This document shows positions 10,518 through 19,621 of a DNA stretch of 64,000 nucleotides, piece after piece. This DNA is from Bacteroidales bacterium. Lineage in GTDB: Bacteria > Bacteroidota > Bacteroidia > Bacteroidales > Muribaculaceae. The notes beneath the pieces are model-generated. The model was not told the origin of the DNA, did not search any database, and saw nothing but the letters and a program-made list of their open reading frames with translations. The DNA is taken from the NCBI GenBank assembly GCA_029007645.1, contig JAQXIE010000029.1, positions 1-64,000 of the forward strand, written 5' to 3'. Each line of letters begins with the position of its first letter. The first letter of the stretch is position 1. Made by a program: the position numbers and the translations under genes.

Positions 10518-11417
10518 ATGTCTGGGATTGGTTCAGAAAGTCGGTGTATAGTAACGACCGGCACATTCGACGGGGTTCATCTGGGACATCAGTTGCTGCT
10601 CACTACGCTGTCGGCGCAGGGGCGGCAACTCGGCTTGCGTCCTGTGGCAGTGACTTTCGACCGTCATCCGCTGTCGGTGATAGCACCTGACCGGGCTCCC
10701 CGGATGTTGCTTACATCCGCCGACCGGATGCGGCATATCCGTGAATATGTCCCCCAGGCCGTCGAGATACCCTTCGATTCCGGAATGTGCGCGATGACTT
10801 CGCGCGAATGGCTCCGCCGGTTGCGCGACGATATAGGCGCTGACGCCGTCATGATGGGCTATGACAACTCCTTCGGAAGTGACTGCGCCGGGATATCGTT
10901 CGACGATTATGTCGCCATGGCCCGCGAATTGGGCATGCAGGTGGTGGAAGCTCCCCGGTTGCCCGGCATCAGCAGTTCCCTGATACGCGCCGCGATCGCC
11001 GCAGGCAATATGGAAGACGCCTGCAGGATGCTCGGTTATAGCTGGTTCATGCGTGGCCTCGTGACTCAGGGTACACGCACAGGCCATGAAATCGGGTTCC
11101 CGACGGCCAATCTGGAAGTTCCCGACACGCAACTCATCCCCGCGTGCGGCGTATATGCATCGACGGTCGGGATTCCGGGGCATGACCCGCTGCCTGCCGT
11201 GACAAATATCGGCTCGCGCCCCACGCTCGACGATGGCCGAGGCGTCACGATCGAAACCCATATACCCGGTTTCGACGGCATGCTCTACGGCAAGGAGATC
11301 ACTGTGACGCCGCTTGCCAAAATCCGCGACGAGCAGAAATTCGATTCACTCGACCAATTGCGCGACCGAATTGCCCTCGATGTCGAGGAATCGCTTAAAT
11401 TGCAATCCATAAGATAA
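10518..11417 (+). CDS. ribF: bifunctional riboflavin kinase/FAD synthetase
   Basis: TTGTFDGVHLGHQ, TFDRHPL, GTRTGHEIGFPTANL; track start 10494 probably too early, ATG 10518 preferred because TATATTTG promoter lies at about 10489. Confidence 0.93.
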   Translation: MSGIGSESRCIVTTGTFDGVHLGHQLLLTTLSAQGRQLGLRPVAVTFDRHPLSVIAPDRAPRMLLTSADRMRHIREYVPQAVEIPFDSGMCAMTSREWLRRLRDDIGADAVMMGYDNSFGSDCAGISFDDYVAMARELGMQVVEAPRLPGISSSLIRAAIAAGNMEDACRMLGYSWFMRGLVTQGTRTGHEIGFPTANLEVPDTQLIPACGVYASTVGIPGHDPLPAVTNIGSRPTLDDGRGVTIETHIPGFDGMLYGKEITVTPLAKIRDEQKFDSLDQLRDRIALDVEESLKLQSIR

Positions 11418-11425
11418 TAATAGAT

Positions 11426-12091
11426 ATGGCTGAGATAGAAGTTATTAATTTTGCCGATCGGCCGAGCCTGCTGAGCAGATACATGCTCGAACTGCGTGAC
11501 GTCACGATTCAGAACGATCCCATGCGGTTTCGCGCCAATCTGGAGCGTATCGGACAGATCATGGCCTACGAGATAAGCAAGCGGCTTCATTACCGCAACG
11601 AGGAGGTGACCACTCCGCTGGGTACGGCGGTATGCCAGACTCCCGCCGACCGGGTGGTGCTGGCCACGATTCTGCGTGCCGGATTGCCTTATCATCACGG
11701 TTTCCTGACATATTTCGACCATGCTGAGAACGCCTTTGTCAGCGCATATCGGCGTTACCGTGAGAAGGGTGATACCTTCGATGTGGTGGTCGAATACATG
11801 GCCAGTCCCGATATCGAGGGCAAGACGCTGATTCTGGTGGATCCGATGCTGGCAACGGGTTCGAGCATGGAGCTGGCCTATAAGGCCCTTCTGAACCGCG
11901 GAGTGCCTGCCACGATACACGTCGCTTCGGTGATTGCCTCGCAGCAGAGCGTGGAATATGTCCGCCGGCATTTCCCTGCCGACCGTACCACACTGTGGTG
12001 CGGGGCCATCGACCCTGAAATTAACGCCCATCAGTACATTGTGCCCGGTCTCGGTGATGCCGGCGACTTGGCATACGGCGAAAAACTCTGA
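11426..12091 (+). CDS. upp: uracil phosphoribosyltransferase
   Basis: LRDVTIQNDPMRFRANLERIG, ILRAGLPYHHG, LVDPMLATGSSM, GLGDAGDLAYG. Confidence 0.88.
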   Translation: MAEIEVINFADRPSLLSRYMLELRDVTIQNDPMRFRANLERIGQIMAYEISKRLHYRNEEVTTPLGTAVCQTPADRVVLATILRAGLPYHHGFLTYFDHAENAFVSAYRRYREKGDTFDVVVEYMASPDIEGKTLILVDPMLATGSSMELAYKALLNRGVPATIHVASVIASQQSVEYVRRHFPADRTTLWCGAIDPEINAHQYIVPGLGDAGDLAYGEKL

Positions 12092-12093
12092 AT

Positions 12094-13188
12094 ATGCGCC
12101 TGGATACCATCGAAGCGGTGAATTTTAAAAACATCGCCGAAGCCACACTGGAACTCAGCCCCGGAGTCAATTGCTTCGTGGGCCGCAACGGCATGGGCAA
12201 GAGCAACCTCCTTGAGGCTGTGCACTTCCTGAGTCTGGCCCGGCCCATGCAGTCGATGCCCGAAAGCGGTCTGATCCGGCATGGCCAGGAGATGCTGATG
12301 GTCAAGGGCGGATATATGATGGATTCCGGCGTCGAAGAGGTTGTCAGCGTGGGCATAGCCCGCGATAAAGGGAAACGGGTGCTCCGCAATGGAAAGGAGT
12401 ACAATCGGATATCCGAACATATAGGCCGGTTCCCCATCGTCGCCGCCACCCCTGCCGATCAGGCGCTGGTGACGGGCAGCGGCGAAGTGCGCCGTAAGCT
12501 GATGGATGTGGTGATATCTCAGACCAACGGAGCTTACCTGAGCCAGTTGATACGCTATAACAGAAGCCTGGAGAGCCGCAACCGCATGCTGCGTGCCGGT
12601 GTGCGCGACCGTCTCCTGTTCGAGAGCGTCGAACAGGGACTCGCTGACAGTGCGGCGCAGATTTTCGCAGCACGCCGCGAATGGACCGAAAGCATCCGGC
12701 CCATGTTCCAACGGCATTACAGCGCTGTCTCGGGCGACGCAGAGCGCGTTTCATTGGGTTATTCATCGGTGCTGGCCGATGACTCGATGACCGAGATCCT
12801 GAACCGCACCCGGCCCAAGGACCATGTGCTGGGTTATACCAGCCAGGGCGTCCATCGCGACGACCTCCGGATGGAACTCGGGTCGCACTCGCTGCGGCGT
12901 GTCGGAAGTCAGGGCCAGGTCAAGTCGTATGTCATAGCACTGCGCCTCGCCATTTTCGACTTCCTGCGCCAGCGCACCGGCATCACTCCGATATTGTTGC
13001 TCGACGATATTTTCGACAAACTTGACTCCGACCGTGTGTCGCATATCATGCAATCGGTGAGCGGCGACAGTTTCGGACAGATATTCATCACGGACACCAA
13101 CCGCGAGCACCTGGACGAGACAATAGCCTCGCTGCAGGGCGAGAGCAAGCTCTTCTCGGTGGCCGACGGCCGATTCGAAATCGTATGA
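12094..13188 (+). CDS. recF: DNA replication/repair protein RecF
   Basis: NFKNIAEATLELSPGVNCFVGRNGMGKSNLLEAV; SQGQVKSYVIALRLA; LLLDDIFDKLD. Confidence 0.95.
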   Translation: MRLDTIEAVNFKNIAEATLELSPGVNCFVGRNGMGKSNLLEAVHFLSLARPMQSMPESGLIRHGQEMLMVKGGYMMDSGVEEVVSVGIARDKGKRVLRNGKEYNRISEHIGRFPIVAATPADQALVTGSGEVRRKLMDVVISQTNGAYLSQLIRYNRSLESRNRMLRAGVRDRLLFESVEQGLADSAAQIFAARREWTESIRPMFQRHYSAVSGDAERVSLGYSSVLADDSMTEILNRTRPKDHVLGYTSQGVHRDDLRMELGSHSLRRVGSQGQVKSYVIALRLAIFDFLRQRTGITPILLLDDIFDKLDSDRVSHIMQSVSGDSFGQIFITDTNREHLDETIASLQGESKLFSVADGRFEIV

Positions 13189-13478
13189 AAAGAGTTGAGG
13201 CCGAAAGCGTGGGCGATGTGCTGCGGCGCGCCATCGAGGAGGAGAACCTGACCGAGAAGCTGCTCGAAACCCGCGCCTGCGCCCTGTGGCCGCGGGTGGT
13301 GGGTCAGTACATTGCCGCCCGCAGCTCCAAACCGGCCATGCGCCGCGGCATAATGACCGTCGCGGTCGCCGCCGCCTCGCTGCGCAACGACCTCGATATG
13401 AGCCGAAGCTCTATAATTAAGATAATCAACAGCACCCTCGGCCGCGATGTGGTGCGCGACATAAGATTCATTTCCTGA
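13185..13478 (+). CDS. DUF721 (DciA-like) protein
   Basis: Short ORF directly after recF; LWPRVVGQYIAARSSKPAMRRGIMTVAVAAASLRNDL. Confidence 0.75.
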   Translation: MKRVEAESVGDVLRRAIEEENLTEKLLETRACALWPRVVGQYIAARSSKPAMRRGIMTVAVAAASLRNDLDMSRSSIIKIINSTLGRDVVRDIRFIS

Positions 13479-13918
13479 TGCAGATAGATTCATTACCCCC
13501 TCTGTCGGAATTTCACCATATCACACCTGTCGAAATCCGATTCAATGACATCGATATTCTGGGACATGTCAATAACACGGTATATTTTTCGTTTTATGAT
13601 ACGGGTAAGGCCCGTTTCTTCGAAGCGATAGCCGATTGGAAAATTGACTGGAAATGCGTGGAAACGGTGATAGCCAATGTGGACTGCGCGTATCTTGCGC
13701 CGCTCTATTTCGGACAGGATCTGGTGGTCGGTACCCGGTGCGAGGCCATCCACGACCGAAGTTTCAAGTTGCTGCAGGTCATTGCCGACGCCCACACAGG
13801 CGAAATTAAATCGGCGTGCGAGACCATAATGGTCAGCTTCGATGCCGAAACCCAGCATTCCGCTCCGATGCCCGCGCGCTGGCGAAACGCTCTGGAGAAA
13901 GCCATAAAACATGATTGA
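13478..13918 (+). CDS. acyl-CoA thioesterase (4HBT family)
   Basis: VEIRFNDIDILGHVNNTVYFSFYDTGKARFF hotdog motif. Confidence 0.85.
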   Translation: MQIDSLPPLSEFHHITPVEIRFNDIDILGHVNNTVYFSFYDTGKARFFEAIADWKIDWKCVETVIANVDCAYLAPLYFGQDLVVGTRCEAIHDRSFKLLQVIADAHTGEIKSACETIMVSFDAETQHSAPMPARWRNALEKAIKHD

Positions 13919-13929
13919 CTTTTCGACTT

Positions 13930-14562
13930 ATGGACAATAATGACATAAAGACTCTGATGCGCGATATCCTTGCCAAGGAATCGCAGGCCATTCTGAACAT
14001 TCCCGTCGACGACGGATACGAACGTGCTGTGGCCCTGATTGTCGACAGAATTCACCGTCATGGCGGCAAACTGGTATGCTCCGGTATGGGGAAAGCCGGT
14101 CAGATAGCCATGAATATCGCCACCACCTTCTGTTCCACAGGAACTCCGGCCGCTTTCCTGCATCCATCGGAAGCCCAGCACGGCGACCTCGGCATAATCC
14201 AGCAGAACGACCTGCTGCTCCTGCTGTCGAATTCCGGGAAAACACGCGAAATTGTCGAACTCGTGGAACTGGCGCATGTGCTGAACCCGACGCTCCCCAT
14301 AATTGTTATAACAGGGAACCCGGCATCGCAGTTGGGTCGCTGCGGCGACGTGACTCTTTCCACGGGCAACAGCCCCGAAGTCTGCCCGTTGGGCCTCACT
14401 CCCACCACCTCGACCACCATGATGACCGTGATGGGCGATGTTCTGGTGGTCGCTACCATGAAAGCCATCGGGTTCTCCTCGGCCGAGTATGCCAAGCGAC
14501 ACCATGGTGGCTATCTGGGTCATAAATCCATGGAGCAGGCATCTAAAAATTGCAATAATTAG
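13930..14562 (+). CDS. SIS-domain sugar-phosphate isomerase (KpsF/GutQ-like)
   Basis: CSGMGKAGQIAMNIATTFCSTGTPAAFLHPSEAQHGDLGII; LLLLSNSGKTREIVEL. Confidence 0.85.
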   Translation: MDNNDIKTLMRDILAKESQAILNIPVDDGYERAVALIVDRIHRHGGKLVCSGMGKAGQIAMNIATTFCSTGTPAAFLHPSEAQHGDLGIIQQNDLLLLLSNSGKTREIVELVELAHVLNPTLPIIVITGNPASQLGRCGDVTLSTGNSPEVCPLGLTPTTSTTMMTVMGDVLVVATMKAIGFSSAEYAKRHHGGYLGHKSMEQASKNCNN

Positions 14563-14586
14563 AAGAACTTAGAAAAACACTGAAAT

Positions 14587-15480
14587 ATGAGCCTTATCGA
14601 GTATAAACCCGAACTTTCGGGCGTCAAAAAGAACGCTGACGACAAGAAAATACTTCATGACATCGAGGCCCTGCGCTCCGAGGCCGTGACTCTGTTCGAA
14701 GCTGCAGAATACCAGAAAGCTTACGAAAAGACAGTGGAATCGCTGCACCGTCTGCGTGAATTCTCGGATTTCAGTAATCTGGAATTCCGTGTGGCTTTTA
14801 TAACCCTGCTTTTCGACCTGGCCGAAATCCATTACGCTCTCAAGGATTTCAAGATGAGCAAGAAGCAGCTGGAGCATATATTCAAATATATCGACCCATT
14901 GCTGAAGCACGACGCCGACCGTTTCGGCCCCTATCATCTGATGGCAATGGAGCTTAGCACCAAAGTGTTGCGTTCGCGCAAACGTATGCTTGAATTGCTG
15001 GCCAAGCAGCAGGAACATACAGGCATGCTCTACGAGAAAGTCAATGCCGGCGTTGCCGCCGCGACCGACCGTCTTGTAGACTCGCTTTGCAAAGACGCCG
15101 AGCTGATGGCATCGACGGGCGATTACCGCGGAGCCATACGTTTCTACATGGAGGCTATCAAACTGTCGAAGAAACGCACCGGCCGCGTCACCGAACGCGA
15201 GGTGGCGATGACCGTCGCTGTAGCCCGGCTCATGATGCACAGCCGCCAGCAGACCGACCGCGCAAAGCGGCTCCTTGAGGCCGTCCTTCCTCATGCCAAG
15301 GCTGTCGGATCCAAAGTCGCCCCCGAGGAAATCAACGACCTTATCAAGAATATCGACGAGAAAAAGGAGATCGATTCCCTGTGGCGTTCTTTCCTCAATA
15401 AGGTCCAGAGCGCTTCCAAATATCTCAAATGGGATAAGAAGTCGGAAGAATCCAAGTCGGAAGAATCTGAGGAAAAATAA
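14587..15480 (+). CDS. conserved TPR-like hypothetical protein
   Basis: Helical repeat-like ORF directly upstream of ribH; Lys/Glu-rich C-terminus. Confidence 0.55.
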   Translation: MSLIEYKPELSGVKKNADDKKILHDIEALRSEAVTLFEAAEYQKAYEKTVESLHRLREFSDFSNLEFRVAFITLLFDLAEIHYALKDFKMSKKQLEHIFKYIDPLLKHDADRFGPYHLMAMELSTKVLRSRKRMLELLAKQQEHTGMLYEKVNAGVAAATDRLVDSLCKDAELMASTGDYRGAIRFYMEAIKLSKKRTGRVTEREVAMTVAVARLMMHSRQQTDRAKRLLEAVLPHAKAVGSKVAPEEINDLIKNIDEKKEIDSLWRSFLNKVQSASKYLKWDKKSEESKSEESEEK

Positions 15481-15482
15481 CA

Positions 15483-15974
15483 ATGTCTACGATTCTGAAC
15501 ACCAACGGAGCTGCGTTGCAGATTCCCGCCATTATCGATCCTCAGGACAAGAGGATCGCAATATTCACTGCCGAATGGAACTGGGATGTGACCGGCAAAC
15601 TCCGCGAGGGAGCGCTTGACGTGCTGCGCAAGGCCGGCGTCCCCGAGGCAAATATTTTGGATCGCAAGGTCCCCGGTACGGTTGAACTGGTCAATGCCGC
15701 GGCAATGGCCCTGAATTGCCCGGGCATTGCCGCCGTCATCGTGATCGGTTGCGTGATACGCGGCGACACTCCTCATTTCGACTATGTTTGCCAGATTGCG
15801 GCCCAGGGAACTGCCCGGCTCAATGCCCTCGGCAAAGCTCCGGTGATTTTCGGTGTGCTTACTGTCGAAAACCAACAGCAGGCGCTTGACCGTGCCGGAG
15901 GCTGCCTCGGCAACAAGGGAGCCGAAGCAGCAGTCGCCGCCATTACTATGGCCAATCTCGCAACGACATTGTAG
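15483..15974 (+). CDS. ribH: 6,7-dimethyl-8-ribityllumazine synthase
   Basis: TAEWNWDVTGKLREGALDVL, VPGTVELVNAA, VIVIGCVIRGDTPHFDYVC, VIFGVLTVEN. Confidence 0.93.
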   Translation: MSTILNTNGAALQIPAIIDPQDKRIAIFTAEWNWDVTGKLREGALDVLRKAGVPEANILDRKVPGTVELVNAAAMALNCPGIAAVIVIGCVIRGDTPHFDYVCQIAAQGTARLNALGKAPVIFGVLTVENQQQALDRAGGCLGNKGAEAAVAAITMANLATTL

Positions 15975-16017
15975 TAGAATCGATCCTTCCAATTTCGATA
16001 CTTTCATTAACGATATC

Positions 16018-16048
16018 AAGCCATCGGATTTCCGGTGGCTTTTTTTGT
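16018..16048 (+). terminator. Rho-independent terminator after ribH
   Basis: AAGCCATCGGATTTCCGGTGGCTTTTTTTG. Confidence 0.8.
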
Positions 16049-16105
16049 GCATGTTTTAATGAATCGGGACACCGAAATATGGTGTCTAATATTTTTAGAA
16101 TAAAT

Positions 16106-16136
16106 TTTGCATATCACGATTCTTTTTGTACTTTTG
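16106..16136 (+). promoter_or_regulatory. Putative promoter of tnaA
   Basis: TTTG (16106-16109) N19 TACTTTTG (16129-16136). Confidence 0.65.
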
Positions 16137-16173
16137 CGAATAGAATAACTGAACACCTTAAAAAGAGCATATT

Positions 16174-17553
16174 ATGGAACTGCCTTATGCCGAACCATGG
16201 AAAATCAAGATGGTTGAGCCCATACGCACCAGCACCCGACAGGAACGGGAAGCATGGTTGAAGGAGGCTCATTACAATGTGTTTCAATTGCGCGCCGATC
16301 AGGTCTACATCGACCTGCTGACCGACAGCGGAACGGGAGCGATGTCCGACCGCCAGTGGGCCGCGCTGATGATGGGCGACGAAAGCTATGCCGGTGCCCG
16401 TTCTTTCTATGAACTGAAGGACACGATCACCCGAATCACCGGTTTCGACTATGTCATACCGACACATCAGGGGCGTGCCGCCGAGAATGTGTTGTTCTCT
16501 CATCTCGTCCACGAAGGTGACTGGGTGCCCGGCAATTCGCATTTCGACACCACGAAAGGTCATATTGAATCCCGCAAAGCCGTGGCCGCTGACTGCACTG
16601 TCGACGAAGCCCGCAACACGCAGCTGGAGGTCCCCTTCAAGGGAAATGTCGATCCCGCCAAACTGGAGAAAGTGCTCCGCGAACATGGCGACAAGGTTCC
16701 CTTCATCATCGTCACCATCACCAATAACACTGCCGGCGGTCAACCCGTGTCGATGGCCAATCTGAAAGAGGTCCGCGCTCTTGCCGACAAATATGGCAAG
16801 CGTGTCATCTTTGACTCGGCCCGTTTCGCAGAAAACGCCTATTTCATCAAGACCCGCGAGGAAGGCTACTCCGACAAGAGCATCAAGGAAATCACTTTGG
16901 AAATGTTCGCGCTGGCCGACGGCATGACCATGTCGGCCAAGAAGGACGGTATCGTGAACATGGGCGGCTTCATCGCCACGCGTTGGGAGGACTGGTACGA
17001 AGGCGCCAAGCGTTTCGCCATTCCTTTCGAAGGATATCTGACCTACGGCGGAATGAACGGCCGTGACATGGCCGCGCTGGCTGTGGGCCTCGATGAAAAT
17101 ACCGAGTTCGCCAACCTGCATGCCCGCATCCATCAGGTGGAATTCCTGGCTTCGCTGCTCGACGAATACGGAATCCCGTATCAGCGTCCCGCCGGAGGTC
17201 ACGCCATCTTTGTCGATGCCCTGAAGGTGCTGACCCATGTGCCCAAGGAGGAATTCCCGGCACAGACCCTGACCGTGGAACTATATCGCGAGGCCGGCAT
17301 ACGCGGCTGTGAAATCGGTTATATTCTGGCCGACCGCGACCCTGTGACCCGCGAGAACCGTTTCGGAGGCAACGACTTCGTGCGTCTCGCCATTCCGCGC
17401 AGGGTTTACACCGACAACCATATGCGTGTCATCGCCGCCGCTCTCAAGAATGTTTATGACCGCCGCGAATCCATAACCCGCGGTGTCAAGATCACCTGGG
17501 AAGCCGAACTGATGCGTCACTTTACAGTGCAGCTCGCTCCGGCCGATGAATAA
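16174..17553 (+). CDS. tnaA: tryptophanase (tryptophanase/tyrosine phenol-lyase family)
   Basis: DLLTDSGTGAMSDRQWA, PTHQGRAAEN, DSARFAENAYFIK, MSAKKDGIVNMGGF. The segment GIRGCEIG aligns with tryptophanase (VEIG) rather than the MERG of tyrosine phenol-lyase. Confidence 0.85.
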   Translation: MELPYAEPWKIKMVEPIRTSTRQEREAWLKEAHYNVFQLRADQVYIDLLTDSGTGAMSDRQWAALMMGDESYAGARSFYELKDTITRITGFDYVIPTHQGRAAENVLFSHLVHEGDWVPGNSHFDTTKGHIESRKAVAADCTVDEARNTQLEVPFKGNVDPAKLEKVLREHGDKVPFIIVTITNNTAGGQPVSMANLKEVRALADKYGKRVIFDSARFAENAYFIKTREEGYSDKSIKEITLEMFALADGMTMSAKKDGIVNMGGFIATRWEDWYEGAKRFAIPFEGYLTYGGMNGRDMAALAVGLDENTEFANLHARIHQVEFLASLLDEYGIPYQRPAGGHAIFVDALKVLTHVPKEEFPAQTLTVELYREAGIRGCEIGYILADRDPVTRENRFGGNDFVRLAIPRRVYTDNHMRVIAAALKNVYDRRESITRGVKITWEAELMRHFTVQLAPADE

Positions 17554-17568
17554 TCGGACGGATATTGC

Positions 17569-17616
17569 AAAATAAACAGAGGGGATGACCGGCCGGCCAT
17601 CCCCTCTGTTTATTTT
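17569..17616. terminator. Bidirectional terminator between tnaA and slyD
   Basis: AAAATAAACAGAGGGGATGACCGGCCGGCCATCCCCTCTGTTTATTTT, near-perfect palindrome with A/T tails. Confidence 0.85.
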
Positions 17617-17627
17617 GGTTTCTTTGA

Positions 17628-18194
17628 TCAATTGCAACCGCCGCATCCCGATCCGCAACCGCCGGAATTGCAGTCGCCATTGCTGCCGCCGCAGCAACCG
17701 CCGCATCCCGATACCGGATGAATCTCCTCGGGCGTAGCCTCGCGGACATTGACCACTTCGCCCGTGAAGGTTACGTTCAGACCTGCGAACGGGTGGTTGA
17801 AGTCCATCTTGACCATCTTGTCGCCGATCTCCAGAATCGTGCCCATGATCCGATAGCCCTCCTGAGTCATCATCGGCAGCACGGCGCCGACCTCGACTTC
17901 CTCGGCCAGCTCACCGTCACGCTCGAAGATGGCGCGCTCCAGTTCGACGATATCGTCCTCGTTACGCTCGCCGAAGGCTGCTGCCGGTGGCAGTGTCACC
18001 TCGAAACGGTCACCTTTCTTCAAGCCTTCCATGGCATGGGCCAGTCCGGGCACAACATCCTGCGACACTCCGAATATCATCTCGTCCGGATGCTTGGCCG
18101 TTGCCTCGAACAGCAGCGATCCGTCGGCCGCGTTCAGTAATTTATATGTGTACTCCACAAACATGCCGGGAGCTACTTTCATTTCATTTTCCAT
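17628..18194 (-). CDS. slyD: FKBP-type peptidyl-prolyl isomerase, SlyD-like with Cys/Gly-rich tail
   Basis: EYTYKLLNAADGSLLF, NHPFAGLNVTFTGEVVNVREATPEE; tail GCGGCCGGSNGDCNSGGCGSGCGGCN. Confidence 0.88.
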   Translation of the reverse strand: MENEMKVAPGMFVEYTYKLLNAADGSLLFEATAKHPDEMIFGVSQDVVPGLAHAMEGLKKGDRFEVTLPPAAAFGERNEDDIVELERAIFERDGELAEEVEVGAVLPMMTQEGYRIMGTILEIGDKMVKMDFNHPFAGLNVTFTGEVVNVREATPEEIHPVSGCGGCCGGSNGDCNSGGCGSGCGGCN

Positions 18195-18221
18195 TTTTAT
18201 TTCAATTATAAATCATACATA

Positions 18222-19016
18222 TTAAGAATCCGCTACGTTCACATCCGTTTCATACTCCGTCGCATCATCCTCCGGATGTTTCAGCTCGTATTGCTGCTGG
18301 GGAATCTGGACGTTGAAGTAGAAGCCTTTGGCCGATTTGTCGCGCTTACGTTTGTCGGTCTCATCGGGGCGCACGGTCAGGTAGTCGTAACCGGGGTCGA
18401 TGAAACTGGCGTCGGTGGCCTCATAGCCCAGGAGCTGAACCATGTCGTATTCATGCACGGGGTAGATTACGTACCAGGCATTCTCCAGATCCTCGCCGCT
18501 GCCGGTGCTTTTGATGGCTCCGAGCAGATGTTCCAGCCGGTATTCCCAGATTTTGGCCCTCATATCCTTGCGACGTTCCTTGAGGACATGCACCAGAAAC
18601 GACATCTGACGCAGATCGAAAGGATTGTCCTGCAGTGCCAGCTGGGCATATTTGGTGATGGTGTCGATCTCCTCGCGCGTGTGGGTGGGTTTGGAGCGCA
18701 GTTCGTCCGTACGTCCGGAATAGGGGGATACGCGGTAAGGGTCGTAATCCTCCTGGAACATGTAACCCAGATAGAGATGGCGGAACTCATCGGGGGTCAT
18801 CGTGGTGTCGTTGACCTCGTACTTGGCCATCAGTTTCGGGAAATAGTATTTGCCCTGGGGGTCAAGCGTGACGCGGCGTATCTCCTCAAGGTCAGGACGC
18901 TCCACCACAATCTTGCGTGAATTTGTCTTCTTCGGGGCAGTCTGGGCCCAGCTTATTGCCGGGACGACGGCAATGGCGGCGAGCAGTGCGATTATCCAGT
19001 TGGTCTTGCGTAGCAT
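18222..19016 (-). CDS. DUF4919-like secreted protein
   Basis: Signal peptide and conserved Bacteroidales hypothetical features. Confidence 0.5.
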   Translation of the reverse strand: MLRKTNWIIALLAAIAVVPAISWAQTAPKKTNSRKIVVERPDLEEIRRVTLDPQGKYYFPKLMAKYEVNDTTMTPDEFRHLYLGYMFQEDYDPYRVSPYSGRTDELRSKPTHTREEIDTITKYAQLALQDNPFDLRQMSFLVHVLKERRKDMRAKIWEYRLEHLLGAIKSTGSGEDLENAWYVIYPVHEYDMVQLLGYEATDASFIDPGYDYLTVRPDETDKRKRDKSAKGFYFNVQIPQQQYELKHPEDDATEYETDVNVADS

Positions 19017-19017
19017 T

Positions 19018-19551
19018 TCAATGATTGTTAAGGGCGATTATCAGAACGAGCACCACGCCGATCTGCATCACGGTGATGGCTGTCGGGAATCCCTTGGCCA
19101 GCAGATAACGGAAGAAGTTGCCCGATCCCGGGCCTACGGGGCGTCCTGAAGGAGTCTGCGTGTAAAGCAGGAATCCCAAGAAGATTCCGGCGATTACGGA
19201 CAGAATCATGATTGAGTATAGGAGGGATATATTTGACGATACGGTGAATCCGAGCAGTCCGACTGCCAGTCCGACCAATGCGCCGATCATCATGTAGCCC
19301 ATGCCGCGGGTCTGTGCCCGCACTGCGGGAGCCGTGAGGAATGTGGCGAGCGTCACGACCAGGGTCATGCAGAACCAGCCGGTCAGGATCGTGCCGTTGA
19401 GGGGGAGCAGGGGATAGCCGTTCTTGGTGGCGAGACTGAGCAGAATGAGTCCGATATACGACAGTGCGGGCGCAATCGTGATGCGCGTGGGCAGCGCCAC
19501 AAGTGCGCCGGCGAAAAATAAACAGCTCAATATGATCAGAAATACCATCAT
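19018..19551 (-). CDS. multi-pass inner-membrane protein
   Basis: Several predicted TM helices over 177 aa. Confidence 0.5.
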   Translation of the reverse strand: MMVFLIILSCLFFAGALVALPTRITIAPALSYIGLILLSLATKNGYPLLPLNGTILTGWFCMTLVVTLATFLTAPAVRAQTRGMGYMMIGALVGLAVGLLGFTVSSNISLLYSIMILSVIAGIFLGFLLYTQTPSGRPVGPGSGNFFRYLLAKGFPTAITVMQIGVVLVLIIALNNH

Positions 19552-19621
19552 CTCTTTTCAGGTTATTTGCCGGGGCCGGAGCCCAGGGGGGTTCATTGTT
19601 TAAACGAACGGAACGGTATGT

